The position numbers and the translations under genes were made by a program. From contig JBOFYY010000158.1 of assembly GCA_051654905.1 (NCBI GenBank), positions 124,001 through 188,000 of the forward strand: 64,000 nt of DNA, written 5' to 3'. Source of the DNA: JBOFIQ01 sp051654905. Its GTDB lineage: Bacteria > Actinomycetota > Actinomycetes > Propionibacteriales > Propionibacteriaceae. The notes under the pieces were generated by a model. It worked only from the letters and a program-made list of their open reading frames with translations. It was not told the origin of the DNA and made no database searches. Of this stretch, positions 43,133 to 51,605 are shown piece after piece; position 1 is the first letter of the stretch, and every line of letters begins with the position of its first letter.

Positions 43133-43788
43133 GACCCAGCTTTGAACTTCGTACCTGAAATCGGAGACCGATCATCTAAAAGATCAATACACGGAGCTTC
43201 GTAGCTGACAAAAGAGATTCGCCCATCTGCAACTTTGAGCGTCGTAACGCTAGCTAAAGCACATTCTCGGTTACGCGGATCATGTAGGAACGATCTTCCT
43301 TGAGCTGTCAGGCGTGCTACCCAGATCGGAAGTTGGTGACTCACTATCAGTGCTTGCCCACCATCACCGGCAGCATAGGCTGCATCGACGATAGCTTGAT
43401 TCATGCGCTCAGCAACCTCAGTAAATGGCTCTCCCCAAGATGGGGTCATTGGATTGCGAAGCCACCATAGCGCTCGCGGGTTCAGTAGCGTCTGACGATT
43501 AAGACCAAAAGTAGTTCCCTCAAAACGATTCGTTGCTTCTAGCAAATTATCGTCGAGAGTGATCGATAGCTCTTGGTGCGCAGCAGCAATCGGAGCCATC
43601 GTTTCTTGGGCCCGCTCCAACGGCGAACAACGCAGATGCGTCAGCTCTGCATCGCTGAAATGTTCCCCCAGCCGTGCCGCCATCTGTTGTCCCAGCTCTG
43701 ACAGATGCCAGTTGGGCTGACGCCCGTAAAGCACATGGTCAGGATTTTCTACCTGCCCATGTCGACAAAGATGAACTAGCGTCGCCAC
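43129..43788 (-). CDS. Histidine phosphatase family protein
   Basis: 219 residues of the phosphoglycerate-mutase-like superfamily. The phosphohistidine motif here is HLCRHGQVENPDHVLYG (residues 6-22) and the second histidine is in ALIVSHQLPIWV. The RHGQ and lack of RLNERHYG point to a broad-specificity phosphatase rather than a mutase. In mycobacteria the homologous gene (annotated as a second mutase, gpm2) lies just before ccsX-ccdA, and the same coupling to ccdA is seen here. It stands 56 bases after cobA-hemD. Substrate unknown. Confidence 0.85.
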   Translation of the reverse strand: MATLVHLCRHGQVENPDHVLYGRQPNWHLSELGQQMAARLGEHFSDAELTHLRCSPLERAQETMAPIAAAHQELSITLDDNLLEATNRFEGTTFGLNRQTLLNPRALWWLRNPMTPSWGEPFTEVAERMNQAIVDAAYAAGDGGQALIVSHQLPIWVARLTAQGRSFLHDPRNRECALASVTTLKVADGRISFVSYEAPCIDLLDDRSPISGTKFKAGS

Positions 43789-43844
43789 AAGATGCCCTTC
43801 TGTTGACCAACAACTCTTCCCCTAAGGGTAAGCCATAGTTGCAG

Positions 43845-45467
43845 CTACGAAGAACGACGACGCGATCCTGGGCGTCGCTGCGACGGCTTATAGAACGGGT
43901 CCCCCTTCTCTGCAATAGCTGCTCTCCGCTGGGCGGCAAAAGCTGCCAAAGCATCGGTCAATACATCCAAGTTAGGCGATGGCGCAATTACATCTACTCG
44001 TAGACCATGTTCTTCACAGGTTTTTGCTGTAGCTGGACCGATAGCCGCCACAACAGTTGTCTGATGTGGTTTGCCAGCAATACCTACGAGATTACGCACT
44101 GTCGAACTTGAAGTGAATACCACCGCATCAAATTTTCCAGTTTTAATAGCTTCCCGAGTATCTGCTGGCGGCGGTGCAGCTCGAACCGTCCGGTATGCGA
44201 CGACGTCTTCCACTTCCCAACCTAGCTCAGTTAATGCTGCCGCAAGGTTTTCGGTAGCAATATCTGCTCGCGGTAAGAACACTCGGTTGATCGGATCAAG
44301 GTCTGGATCAAAACACGGGAACTCGTCAGCAAGCCCTTGGGCGTTCTGTTCTCCATCAGGGATCAAGTCTGCTTCGATACCCCATGCTTGTAGCGCCGCA
44401 GCCGTAGCACGCGAAACTGCTGCAACCCGTAGTCCCGAGAAAGCACGAGCGTCCAACCCGTATTGTTCAAATTTTTCTTTGATCGCTCGCACAGTGCTTT
44501 CAGATGTGAAAGCAACCCACTCATAGCGACCTTCAACTAATCCACGAATAGCTTTATCGATTTGTTGTGGGGTACGCGGCGGTTCAACGCAGATAGTAGG
44601 AACTTCTTCTGAGTTAGCACCATATCCGTGTAGACGTTCTCGCATTGCGGTCGTATTGTCTTTGGTTTTAGGGAGTAGGACTCGCCAACCAAAAAGGGGT
44701 TTAGCTTCAAACCAATTAAGTTCATCACTGATCTTGGCGACATTGCCTAGCATGATGTGGATGTGGTCTCGATCAGCTACTCGCGAGGCAGCCATCGTGT
44801 CGCAGATCCGCCCCAGCGTAGTAGTCCGCGAAGCCTGCTCAGTGGAACCACCTCTGAAGGTAAGTACGACGGGGTCGTTAACGCCACGTCCAGCACCCTT
44901 TGCAGCTTCTACGAAGTGCGAAGCGTAGCGGGCTCTAGTAGAAACCACCACGGTCCCAATATCACTCCATCGACGAGCACCTTCGGCACTAAAACGGCCA
45001 TCCATCGCGTTGACAAAGTGGATTCCTTCAGAATCTTCCAGCGGAATCCCAGCATATTCAGGGACCGCTGTTAGCGATGAAATACCGGGAACTACCTCAA
45101 AATCTACCCCGAGCTTTACACAAGCAGCTGCTTCATCAGCGACATTGCCATCTAGAAAAGGATCACCCGTGACTAGCCGAACTACGCGTACACCTTCTTC
45201 AACAAAAGCAACAATTTTTTCCGCACGTGCTTCTGGACCAGCTAGCCCATCAATAGATTCAATTTTTACAGTGTCTTTGAGATTGACAGCAGGGTGTTCA
45301 AAGAGTTCTCGACGACCTTCATGGTTCAGCAAAATTACATCCGCGGTAGACATCTTCGATACCGCAGCTAGAGTCAGTAAGTCTGGGTCACCCGGGCCTG
45401 TTCCGACGAAAATGACGCGCGCCCGATTCACTGAAGCAGCGACATCTTCGATCTTTGACTCGTTCAT
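43845..45467 (-). CDS. hemD: Uroporphyrinogen-III C-methyltransferase / uroporphyrinogen-III synthase fusion
   Basis: 540 residues in two enzymes. The N-terminal SUMT part (about 15-255) starts VIFVGTGPGDPDLLTL and has VVPGISSLTAVPEYAGIPL and HIHIMLGNVAK; it methylates uroporphyrinogen III to precorrin-2. The C-terminal HemD part (about 280-520: GWRVLLPKTKDNT, WVAFTSESTVRAI, VVAAIGPATAKTCEEHG) closes hydroxymethylbilane to uroporphyrinogen III. The second of two adjacent ATGs (45467) is best spaced from AAAGGAAG. The neighbours hemA, hemC and hemB expected in this locus are absent, so its substrate must be made from elsewhere or not at all. Confidence 0.92.
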   Translation of the reverse strand: MNESKIEDVAASVNRARVIFVGTGPGDPDLLTLAAVSKMSTADVILLNHEGRRELFEHPAVNLKDTVKIESIDGLAGPEARAEKIVAFVEEGVRVVRLVTGDPFLDGNVADEAAACVKLGVDFEVVPGISSLTAVPEYAGIPLEDSEGIHFVNAMDGRFSAEGARRWSDIGTVVVSTRARYASHFVEAAKGAGRGVNDPVVLTFRGGSTEQASRTTTLGRICDTMAASRVADRDHIHIMLGNVAKISDELNWFEAKPLFGWRVLLPKTKDNTTAMRERLHGYGANSEEVPTICVEPPRTPQQIDKAIRGLVEGRYEWVAFTSESTVRAIKEKFEQYGLDARAFSGLRVAAVSRATAAALQAWGIEADLIPDGEQNAQGLADEFPCFDPDLDPINRVFLPRADIATENLAAALTELGWEVEDVVAYRTVRAAPPPADTREAIKTGKFDAVVFTSSSTVRNLVGIAGKPHQTTVVAAIGPATAKTCEEHGLRVDVIAPSPNLDVLTDALAAFAAQRRAAIAEKGDPFYKPSQRRPGSRRRSS

Positions 45468-45625
45468 CATGTTCTTCCTTTTACAGCCGTGGCGACACTG
45501 CCGTGGTTGTTGTCGGTTGGTCGAGATCCTAAAATCTCTTGTTGACATCTCCTGCATTCTTGCGCGCAAACTTGGTTTAGCCAAATCGCTCATTTATGAG
45601 TTATCTTTATCAGCCTTTTACTCCC

Positions 45626-46252
45626 TCACAAGGCACGATGCGACTCATGAAAAGCAAGGATCTGCAGTTCCTGAACCAAATCAACTGTTCGTAATAACAC
45701 CCCTTGCGGGACTTGAAGTAGCGTCGGAGCAAAGTTGAGAATACTAACCACCCCTGATGCCACCAATGCATCACAGGTTCCCTGTGCAGTATCGGGCGGT
45801 GTAGCAATAACACCAATACTGGCGCCAGTTGTAGCTACCACCTCAGAAAGTGTTGTTTGGCACTGAACTGTGATTCCGGCTCGTTTAGTACCGATAATCC
45901 GCGGGTCTACGTCTAGAAGTGCTGCCAGCTCGAAGGGAGGCTGTGAGAACTGACGTGCCAACGCAGTACCAAGATTTCCAGCCCCAATAAGGACTAGGGG
46001 CCAAGACTGTGCCGCCCCAACGTGAGAACCCAACGAGGCACGCAAGGTCGTCACGTCATAGCCGACGCCACGAGTTCCGAAAGTGCCGAACCATGATAGA
46101 TCTCGTCTCAACAAGGCCGATTGTACTCCGGCTGCCTGAGCTAATTCAGCACTAGAAACCGTTATTTTACCTTGGTCTGCTAACCGAGAAAGAACGCGAA
46201 GATAGTTAGGGATACGCGCAATAGTTGCGGCAGGAACAGTTTCATTGCTCAT
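45626..46252 (-). CDS. rex: Redox-sensing transcriptional repressor Rex
   Basis: 208 residues. The winged-helix N-terminus carries IPNYLRVLSRLADQG, then VQSALLRRDLSWFGTFGTRGVGYDV, the conserved DNA-binding region. The Rossmann domain has VLIGAGNLGTALA and binds NADH, which releases Rex from DNA and induces fermentation or respiration genes when NADH/NAD is high. In related actinobacteria rex is directly followed by hemA-hemC; here 158 bases separate it from cobA-hemD and those genes are missing. A weak candidate Rex site lies 30 bases upstream of its start. Confidence 0.92.
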   Translation of the reverse strand: MSNETVPAATIARIPNYLRVLSRLADQGKITVSSAELAQAAGVQSALLRRDLSWFGTFGTRGVGYDVTTLRASLGSHVGAAQSWPLVLIGAGNLGTALARQFSQPPFELAALLDVDPRIIGTKRAGITVQCQTTLSEVVATTGASIGVIATPPDTAQGTCDALVASGVVSILNFAPTLLQVPQGVLLRTVDLVQELQILAFHESHRAL

Positions 46253-46281
46253 GTCAGCTACTCATCTGCGGTGATGAGATA

Positions 46282-46303
46282 CTTCGCAAAAAATATTTCA
46301 TAG
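46282..46303. promoter_or_regulatory. Weak candidate Rex operator
   Basis: On the minus strand CTATGAAATATTT matches the left half of the Rex consensus TTGTGAAATATTTCACAA, while the right half (TTTTGC) does not. Position, about 30-50 bases upstream of rex, is suitable for autoregulation. Half-site only, so low confidence. Confidence 0.25.
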
Positions 46304-46315
46304 GAACGCAAACGA

Positions 46316-46344
46316 CTGACCCAATCCCCTGTGGGGATGGGCCA
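46316..46344 (-). terminator. Possible terminator after the bS22 gene
   Basis: CC-ATCCCC type stem around a 3-nt loop (CCCC 46326-46329, GGGG 46333-46336, extended outward with one bulge). It lies 17 bases after the bS22 stop on the minus strand. T-run poor. Confidence 0.45.
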
Positions 46345-46360
46345 GCGTCAGCGGGCATAC

Positions 46361-46462
46361 TCAGCGACCGGCGCGGCGGCGCTGGATACGCGTCTTCTTT
46401 AACAGCTTACGGTGCTTCTTTTTCGCCATGCGCTTGCGACGCTTCTTGATGACAGAACCCAC
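46361..46462 (-). CDS. Ribosomal small-subunit protein bS22 (AURKAIP1/COX24 domain)
   Basis: 33 residues, extremely basic: GSVIKKRRKRMAKKKHRK followed by LLKKTRIQRRRAGR. This is nearly the mycobacterial 33-residue protein found bound to the 30S subunit and called bS22. The start is GTG 46462 with an AGGAAGAGGA site 8 bases upstream; an in-frame ATG 84 bases earlier would add an unconserved tail. It lies just after proC, as in Mycobacterium, although the small excisionase-like gene that sits between them there is missing. Too short for most gene finders at the true start. Confidence 0.88.
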   Translation of the reverse strand: MGSVIKKRRKRMAKKKHRKLLKKTRIQRRRAGR

Positions 46463-46579
46463 GAGTAGTCCTCTTCCTGGATCGGATATTAATCTTTCCG
46501 GCCCCCAGCGCGCGTCGCGCGGCACGGGAACAGTGTAGACAATCATAGGATCTTACCCAGTTATTACCCAAGACGCGAA

Positions 46580-47398
46580 TCACGCCCGCCGAGCAGCCTC
46601 TTCCGCCTCGTAAGAAAGTTGCTTGGCGCGCTGATGAGCCGCTTGCAAAGCTACTATAAAAGATCCTCGTAGATCGCCATTTTCTAAGGCAGCAATAGCT
46701 TCTGCGGTAGTACCCCCCGGAGAAGTTACCTGACGCCGCAGCTCACGGGGACCTATCCGGGAATGCTGCAGCAGCGTAGCCGAACCTAGCAAGGTTTGAA
46801 TAACAAGTCGCTCTGAAAGCTCTGCCGACAAACCCATCTCCTTTGCCGCATCGATAAAAGCCTCCGCTAACAAGAAAAGGTATGCCGGACCCGATCCAGA
46901 CACAGTGGATACCGCATCTTGCTCCGATTCGGGAATCACGACAACATCCCCGGTAGCTGTAAAAAGCTGTTGCACTATCGCTATTTGTTCAGTTGTAACG
47001 ATTGACCCTGGCGAAACTGCCGCCATTCCCAAACCAACGCTAGCTGGCGTATTTGGCATGACCCGAACAACTGGAATACCAGGAACACAAGACTCCAGCA
47101 GTCCAGTAGTGAGCCCTGCAGCTACCGACACAAGGATCTGCTCCGGCAACAGAAGATCAGCGATCTCACGCAACAGTGTCACCGCATCGTGCGGCTTTAC
47201 CGCCACTACAACGACATCTGCTCCTAAGACAGCTTCACGTGGCGGCTTTACTGCAATCCCTAACTGTTCTTGCAATTGAGTAGCGCGTTCTGTTCTACGT
47301 ACTGAACCTACGATATTTACTGGATCAACACCATGAGTAAGCATCCCTTCGATAAGGGTTAGCCCCATAGACCCCACACCCAGCATAGCTATCTTCAT
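46580..47398 (-). CDS. proC: Pyrroline-5-carboxylate reductase
   Basis: Last enzyme of proline synthesis; reduces pyrroline-5-carboxylate with NAD(P)H. 272 residues: N-terminal MKIAMLGVGSMGLTLIEGML (GxGxMG Rossmann motif), VVAVKPHD, VRVMPNTPASVGLGM, the signature VSGSGPAYLFLLAEAFIDAA and VTSPGGTTAEAIAAL. The ATG 47398 has GAAGGAAA upstream; a start 33 bases earlier would reach into the CPBP gene end. Linked to bS22 as in mycobacteria. Confidence 0.95.
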   Translation of the reverse strand: MKIAMLGVGSMGLTLIEGMLTHGVDPVNIVGSVRRTERATQLQEQLGIAVKPPREAVLGADVVVVAVKPHDAVTLLREIADLLLPEQILVSVAAGLTTGLLESCVPGIPVVRVMPNTPASVGLGMAAVSPGSIVTTEQIAIVQQLFTATGDVVVIPESEQDAVSTVSGSGPAYLFLLAEAFIDAAKEMGLSAELSERLVIQTLLGSATLLQHSRIGPRELRRQVTSPGGTTAEAIAALENGDLRGSFIVALQAAHQRAKQLSYEAEEAARRA

Positions 47399-47412
47399 AT
47401 AATCATTTTCCT

Positions 47413-48222
47413 TCATTGCAGCAAAGACCATGTCGCGACTAACGGATAGCCAATATATACGACAGCGTCAATAAGAAAATGGGCAATAACCAATGGCATA
47501 ACCCTAAGGGTTCGCAGCCAATAACATCCAAATAAAATACCCATAGCAATATTTCCTACTAAACCTGTAGGGCCCTGATACAAATGATACAACCCTCGCA
47601 GTAATGCTGAAGATATAATAATCCATCCTCGCGACCAGTTCTTTTCTCGCAATCGCGTAAAAAGAAAACCGATCATGATTACTTCTTCTAACATGCCATT
47701 CATCCAAGCAAATCCAAGGTACAGCGGAATCGCCCACCATGACTGAGTCAGATTAGCTGCCTCTACTTTCGTTGAGATATGAAGCATTCTGCCAGCGATA
47801 TAGAGTATTAGACCAGCTCCTCCCACAATAGCTGCGATACCTATAGCATGAGCTATATCTCGCCATATGCGAGACCTATCGAAACCAATAGCACGTCCAC
47901 CATTACCATGACTAAATCGCAATAAATATAACGCAATAAATGCTGGAACTAGCGGGAAAATAATACCTGCAATTTGATACGAAAGATCCAATAACCAACG
48001 ATCTGGAGTTACCGAATTGTTGAGAGATGTTACTTGATCCCCCAAAGGTTTTGAACGAGTAATCTTATTAATAAAAGAAAGTATTGAATAAACTGCAGAT
48101 TGCCCTAATGACACCCCCAGCACCAAAATAATTTCCAGCCATGGCTGCTGACATTTCCTAGGAGCAACCACCTCGTGTTGAGTAGTAGAAAAACTAGCTA
48201 TGTTCTCCTCCAATGACAGCAT
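47413..48222 (-). CDS. CPBP family intramembrane protease-like protein
   Basis: 269 residues, about seven hydrophobic helices after a 27-residue cytoplasmic N-terminus. The CPBP/Rce1 motifs are NGMLEEVIMIGFLFTRL (EE at residues 179-180), ALLRGLYHLYQG and VIAHFLIDAVVYIG. Motif 1 normally reads EExxxR; here residue 184 is Ile, so the arginine is missing, while the Glu pair and both His are kept. Such proteins process prenylated or bacteriocin-type peptides or act in immunity, but activity here is uncertain. ATG 48222 has GGGGAG upstream. The gene looks more AT-rich than proC behind it. Confidence 0.78.
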   Translation of the reverse strand: MLSLEENIASFSTTQHEVVAPRKCQQPWLEIILVLGVSLGQSAVYSILSFINKITRSKPLGDQVTSLNNSVTPDRWLLDLSYQIAGIIFPLVPAFIALYLLRFSHGNGGRAIGFDRSRIWRDIAHAIGIAAIVGGAGLILYIAGRMLHISTKVEAANLTQSWWAIPLYLGFAWMNGMLEEVIMIGFLFTRLREKNWSRGWIIISSALLRGLYHLYQGPTGLVGNIAMGILFGCYWLRTLRVMPLVIAHFLIDAVVYIGYPLVATWSLLQ

Positions 48223-48373
48223 ACCACTCCCCTTTCGCTACTTTCTTAATATCTATAACCTATCGACTCAGCAGCGTTATCGGACGAAAACCCGCTATTG
48301 CCTATTAGTGTTTCTACTCACATCTCTGACCCCCGACAGATCGAAATTTCGCCAAGGCTCCACAATTAATCTT

Positions 48374-49009
48374 ATGCATGTTGACCACCTCACGTTCGCA
48401 GCCGGACCAGACGGCCTTGAAGCTGCTGTCGAGCGCTTAGAAGAAGCACTCGGTGGCCATTTCCGTGATGGCGGATTCCATCCACGCTTTGGCACCCGTA
48501 ACCACATCCTCCCTTTGACTGACGGCCGCTACCTGGAAGTCGTCGAAGTCCTTGACCATCCCGCAGCCGATAAAGCTGTCTACGGACAAGCAGTTCGCGC
48601 CCGCACCGAAGCTGGCGGCGGTTGGCTATGCTGGGTGATCACCGTCGATAATCTAGCTTCCATTGAGAAGCGCCTAGGTCGTCCAGCAGTTCCTGGTGTA
48701 CGCCATTTCCCAGATGGACGACTCTTGGAATGGCATCAGATCGGCATGAAAGGGCTTATGGCTGATCCCCAGCTGCCGTACTTCCTATCATGGGACTCTG
48801 ATGAATCAGTTCGCCCGCAAGCTCTCCTCGGAGACATTCGCTTGTCCCGGATAGAACTATCGGGCAATAAACAACGAGTTTCCGACTGGATCGGCACCCC
48901 AATTAGTGACTCATTTGATGGTGTTGAGATGTCTTTCAATTCTGAAAATGGGCAGCCTGGTCTTGATGCGGTTACCTTCACTACCGCAAAAGGAATTGTT
49001 CGCATCTAA
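48374..49009 (+). CDS. VOC/glyoxalase-like domain protein
   Basis: 211 residues. N-terminal HVDHLTFAAGPDGLEAAVERL matches the Glyoxalase_3-type VOC fold (metal ligand His at residue 4 or 2), with GTRNHILPLTDGRYLEVVEV giving a second His and Glu. The C-terminal half repeats the fold more loosely. Substrate unknown. The ATG at 48374 lies 4 bases after TAATCT and has no ribosome site, suggesting a leaderless message. Divergent from the CPBP gene. Confidence 0.75.
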   Translation: MHVDHLTFAAGPDGLEAAVERLEEALGGHFRDGGFHPRFGTRNHILPLTDGRYLEVVEVLDHPAADKAVYGQAVRARTEAGGGWLCWVITVDNLASIEKRLGRPAVPGVRHFPDGRLLEWHQIGMKGLMADPQLPYFLSWDSDESVRPQALLGDIRLSRIELSGNKQRVSDWIGTPISDSFDGVEMSFNSENGQPGLDAVTFTTAKGIVRI

Positions 49010-49026
49010 TAAATCTTTGACAAAAG

Positions 49027-49070
49027 AAGATGGTGGTACCGCGTCTCAAGCGACACAGTACCACCATCTT
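49027..49070. terminator. Bidirectional terminator between VOC gene and disA
   Basis: Perfect 13-bp stem, arms AAGATGGTGGTAC and GTACCACCATCTT, with an 18-nt loop and T-run on the plus strand and A-run before it. It separates two convergent genes. Confidence 0.88.
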
Positions 49071-49089
49071 TTAACAATTAACTATGACT

Positions 49090-50139
49090 TCAGCGATCTT
49101 GGTAAGCAGCATCTGCCATTCGAACTAATCCTTCGCGCACCATCCGCGCTCGGTTTTCACCAACTCCATCTACAGCAAGCAGATCAGAAGTAGAGGCACC
49201 AAAAAGTGCTTGCAAATTACCGAAGTGTTCAATCAATCGAGTCGCTACCGTAGTAGGAAGTCGATGTAGCGCAGCCAAAAGACGATGCCCGCGTGGGCTT
49301 ACTCGATCCTCAGCAGAAGCCTGTGTAGCAGCTCCCATAGTTCTAACTACGCTAAGCGGGTCAGCAAGATCTGCTGTGGAAATAGTTAATAGTGCCGCTA
49401 GATCAAACTCTGCCTGCGTGCCGGCATAATCTTTGGCAAGTAATTCAGCCAAGTCATCTAGTCCTATGGCCGCTTCGTCTAGCTGCAATCGAGCCAACCG
49501 ACCATCAGTACCCAATTCAATAATATAGCCTTCTACTTCGGCTTGCATTCGGCGTACCATTTCAAAGCGCTGCACTACGACGGCAACATCACGTACTACT
49601 ACTTGATCTTGTACTTCCAAAGCATCTAAGCGCTCCACAGCTTCTTGTAACCGCGACTTATACCGGTCAAGGGTAGCGAGCGCCTGATCAGCACGAGCCA
49701 GTAACGGCTCGGAGCGAAGCACTGGAATTCGAGATCCATCAACATACAGAGCAATCGTCGCCATCGACTGCGATACCGTAACTACTGGAACTCCTGCTTG
49801 CCGCGCTACTCGATCTGCAGTGCGGTGACGAGTGCCCGTCTCAGCAGTAGGAACCCCCGCATCTGGCATTAGATGAACTCCCGCCAGAAGAATCCGATCA
49901 AGCTCTGGACTTAATACAAGAGCACCATCCATCTTAGCGAGTTCCCGCAACGCCGTAGGAGTAAATTCGACATCAATCCCAAAACCACCAGTTGAGATTT
50001 GCTGTACTACTTTATTACTGCCAAGTACGACTAGCGCACCAGTACGACCACTGACAATACGCTCTAAACCTTCTCGTAATGGAGTTCCGGGCGCAACTAG
50101 TTGCTGATAGTGACGCACACGAGCCGGATCGACCGCCAT
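49090..50139 (-). CDS. disA: DNA-integrity scanning diadenylate cyclase DisA
   Basis: Makes the second messenger c-di-AMP from two ATP while scanning DNA for recombination intermediates. 349 residues: N-terminal DAC domain with MDGALVLSPE (DGA motif), AGVPTAETGTRHRTADR (RHR motif), a long helical spine around residues 150-290, and a C-terminal helix-hairpin-helix DNA-binding domain (LLAVDGVGENRARMVREGL). It follows radA by 36 bases on the same strand, the pair found in many Gram-positive bacteria, where RadA modulates DisA activity. Confidence 0.95.
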   Translation of the reverse strand: MAVDPARVRHYQQLVAPGTPLREGLERIVSGRTGALVVLGSNKVVQQISTGGFGIDVEFTPTALRELAKMDGALVLSPELDRILLAGVHLMPDAGVPTAETGTRHRTADRVARQAGVPVVTVSQSMATIALYVDGSRIPVLRSEPLLARADQALATLDRYKSRLQEAVERLDALEVQDQVVVRDVAVVVQRFEMVRRMQAEVEGYIIELGTDGRLARLQLDEAAIGLDDLAELLAKDYAGTQAEFDLAALLTISTADLADPLSVVRTMGAATQASAEDRVSPRGHRLLAALHRLPTTVATRLIEHFGNLQALFGASTSDLLAVDGVGENRARMVREGLVRMADAAYQDR

Positions 50140-50175
50140 CGAAACTCCTTATCGAGGAATGGAACTAACCTAAGT

Positions 50176-51573
50176 CTAGGGGAGTTCGCTCTTTTCTTTC
50201 ACTGTTTTGCCAGCTCCACGTCGTATCCCCAATGCCATTAGAGCTTCAGCTACCGTTGCCGCCTGCACAACTCTCATTCCAAATGGCGATGTAAGCCCAG
50301 CGGTAACTGGCACTACCGCAGTATCAAAACCTAGCCGTGCCGCCTCCGCTAATCTACGATCCAAGCCTTGAACTCGGCGCAATTCTCCAGCTAATCCCAC
50401 CTCTCCCAATGCAACAACGCGCTGTGGAAAGGCTTGATCTGTTGCCGCGCTAGCAACTGCTACTGCGATAGCTAAGTCAGCAGCAGGATCGCCTAAACGG
50501 GCTCCTCCAACCGTTGAGGTGTAAACGTCGTACTGATAGAGCGGTATCCGAACTTTACGTTCCAATACCGCAAGGATCATCGCAACTCGACTGCCCTCCA
50601 TACCGTGAGTAGTACGCCGCGGGTTCTGCATAGGAGACGGAGCAACGAGGGCTTGCACCTCAGAAAGCAGCGGTCTACGGCCTTCCAGCGACACCGTGAC
50701 ACAAGTGCCCGGAACCGCACCATCAGCGGCAGTCATAAAAAGGCCTGATGGATCAAGAACTTCTGCAATACCAGTTTCAGTCATCTCGAAACATCCCACT
50801 TCATCTGCAGGACCGAAACGATTTTTCGTCGCCCGTACCATCCGGAACCCAGAGTGTTTATCACCATCGAAGGACAGCACCACATCGACAAGGTGTTCCA
50901 GCAATCGTGGACCAGCAATAGCGCCGTCTTTGGTTACATGTCCGATGATGACAACAGCCATGCCCCGTCTTTTAGCTACCCGTACTAACGCCCCAGTAAC
51001 TTCACGAACTTGGGTGACTCCGCCCGGGGAACCGTCAGCTTCTGCTACCGCTACGGTTTGAACCGAGTCCAGCACCATCAAGGAGGGACTGACCTCTTCA
51101 ATATGCCCGAGAATTGTTCCTAAATCATTTTCTGCTGCTAGATAAAGACCATCAGTTACTGCATTAGTTCGATTGGCGCGCAACCTAACTTGAGCAGCAG
51201 ATTCTTCACCTGTGACGTAGAGCGTAGTACGTCCAGAGCGAGCCCACTTTGATGCCACTTCCAAAAGAAGTGTTGATTTACCTACCCCGGGTTCGCCAGC
51301 AAGAAGCACCACAGCCCCTGGGACAATTCCTTCGCCCAAGACTCGATCTAGTTCTCCAATACCAGTAAGGGTACGTTCTGCAGCGTCAACACTGATATCT
51401 GCAATCGGCATAGCTTTGCTAACTGGGACCGTGCTAGCAACCTGTTTGAGTTTAGGAGCAGCTTGCTCAGCGACAGATCCCCAAGTCTGGCATTCTCCAC
51501 AGCGTCCTACCCATTTAGCCGCGCTCCAACCACATTCGGTGCATTGATAAGCCGCTTTGATCGCTTTAGCCAC
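50176..51573 (-). CDS. radA: DNA repair protein RadA (Sms)
   Basis: Branch-migration helicase for recombination. 465 residues: C4 zinc finger CTECGWSAAKWVGRCGEC (residues 11-28), RecA-like ATPase with Walker A GEPGVGKST, Walker B LMVLDSVQT, the RadA-specific KNRFG motif (TKNRFGPADE), and a C-terminal Lon-protease-like domain (GARLGDPAADLAIAVAVAS). Start ATG 51573 gives the zinc finger at the expected place. It is first in the radA-disA operon. Confidence 0.95.
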   Translation of the reverse strand: MAKAIKAAYQCTECGWSAAKWVGRCGECQTWGSVAEQAAPKLKQVASTVPVSKAMPIADISVDAAERTLTGIGELDRVLGEGIVPGAVVLLAGEPGVGKSTLLLEVASKWARSGRTTLYVTGEESAAQVRLRANRTNAVTDGLYLAAENDLGTILGHIEEVSPSLMVLDSVQTVAVAEADGSPGGVTQVREVTGALVRVAKRRGMAVVIIGHVTKDGAIAGPRLLEHLVDVVLSFDGDKHSGFRMVRATKNRFGPADEVGCFEMTETGIAEVLDPSGLFMTAADGAVPGTCVTVSLEGRRPLLSEVQALVAPSPMQNPRRTTHGMEGSRVAMILAVLERKVRIPLYQYDVYTSTVGGARLGDPAADLAIAVAVASAATDQAFPQRVVALGEVGLAGELRRVQGLDRRLAEAARLGFDTAVVPVTAGLTSPFGMRVVQAATVAEALMALGIRRGAGKTVKEKSELP

Positions 51574-51605
51574 GGTGCAACCCTACCCACCTGCACTGAC
51601 AAAAA

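Noticed and set aside
43129..43788. Second glycolytic phosphoglycerate mutase
   Set aside because: The RLNERHYG segment of true mutases is missing and the histidine motif reads RHGQ, so a general histidine phosphatase is the better call; gpmA at 11105 is the mutase.
45010..45738. 242-residue plus-strand reading frame
   Set aside because: Antisense to cobA-hemD and the end of rex; very rich in Ser and Thr, as expected for a shadow of an Ala/Gly-rich gene.
49021..49075. T-box leader element (the stretch contains TGGTGGTACCGCG, like the T-box motif)
   Set aside because: It forms one arm of a perfect terminator stem between two convergent genes; there is no downstream aminoacyl-tRNA synthetase or amino-acid gene and no specifier loop.
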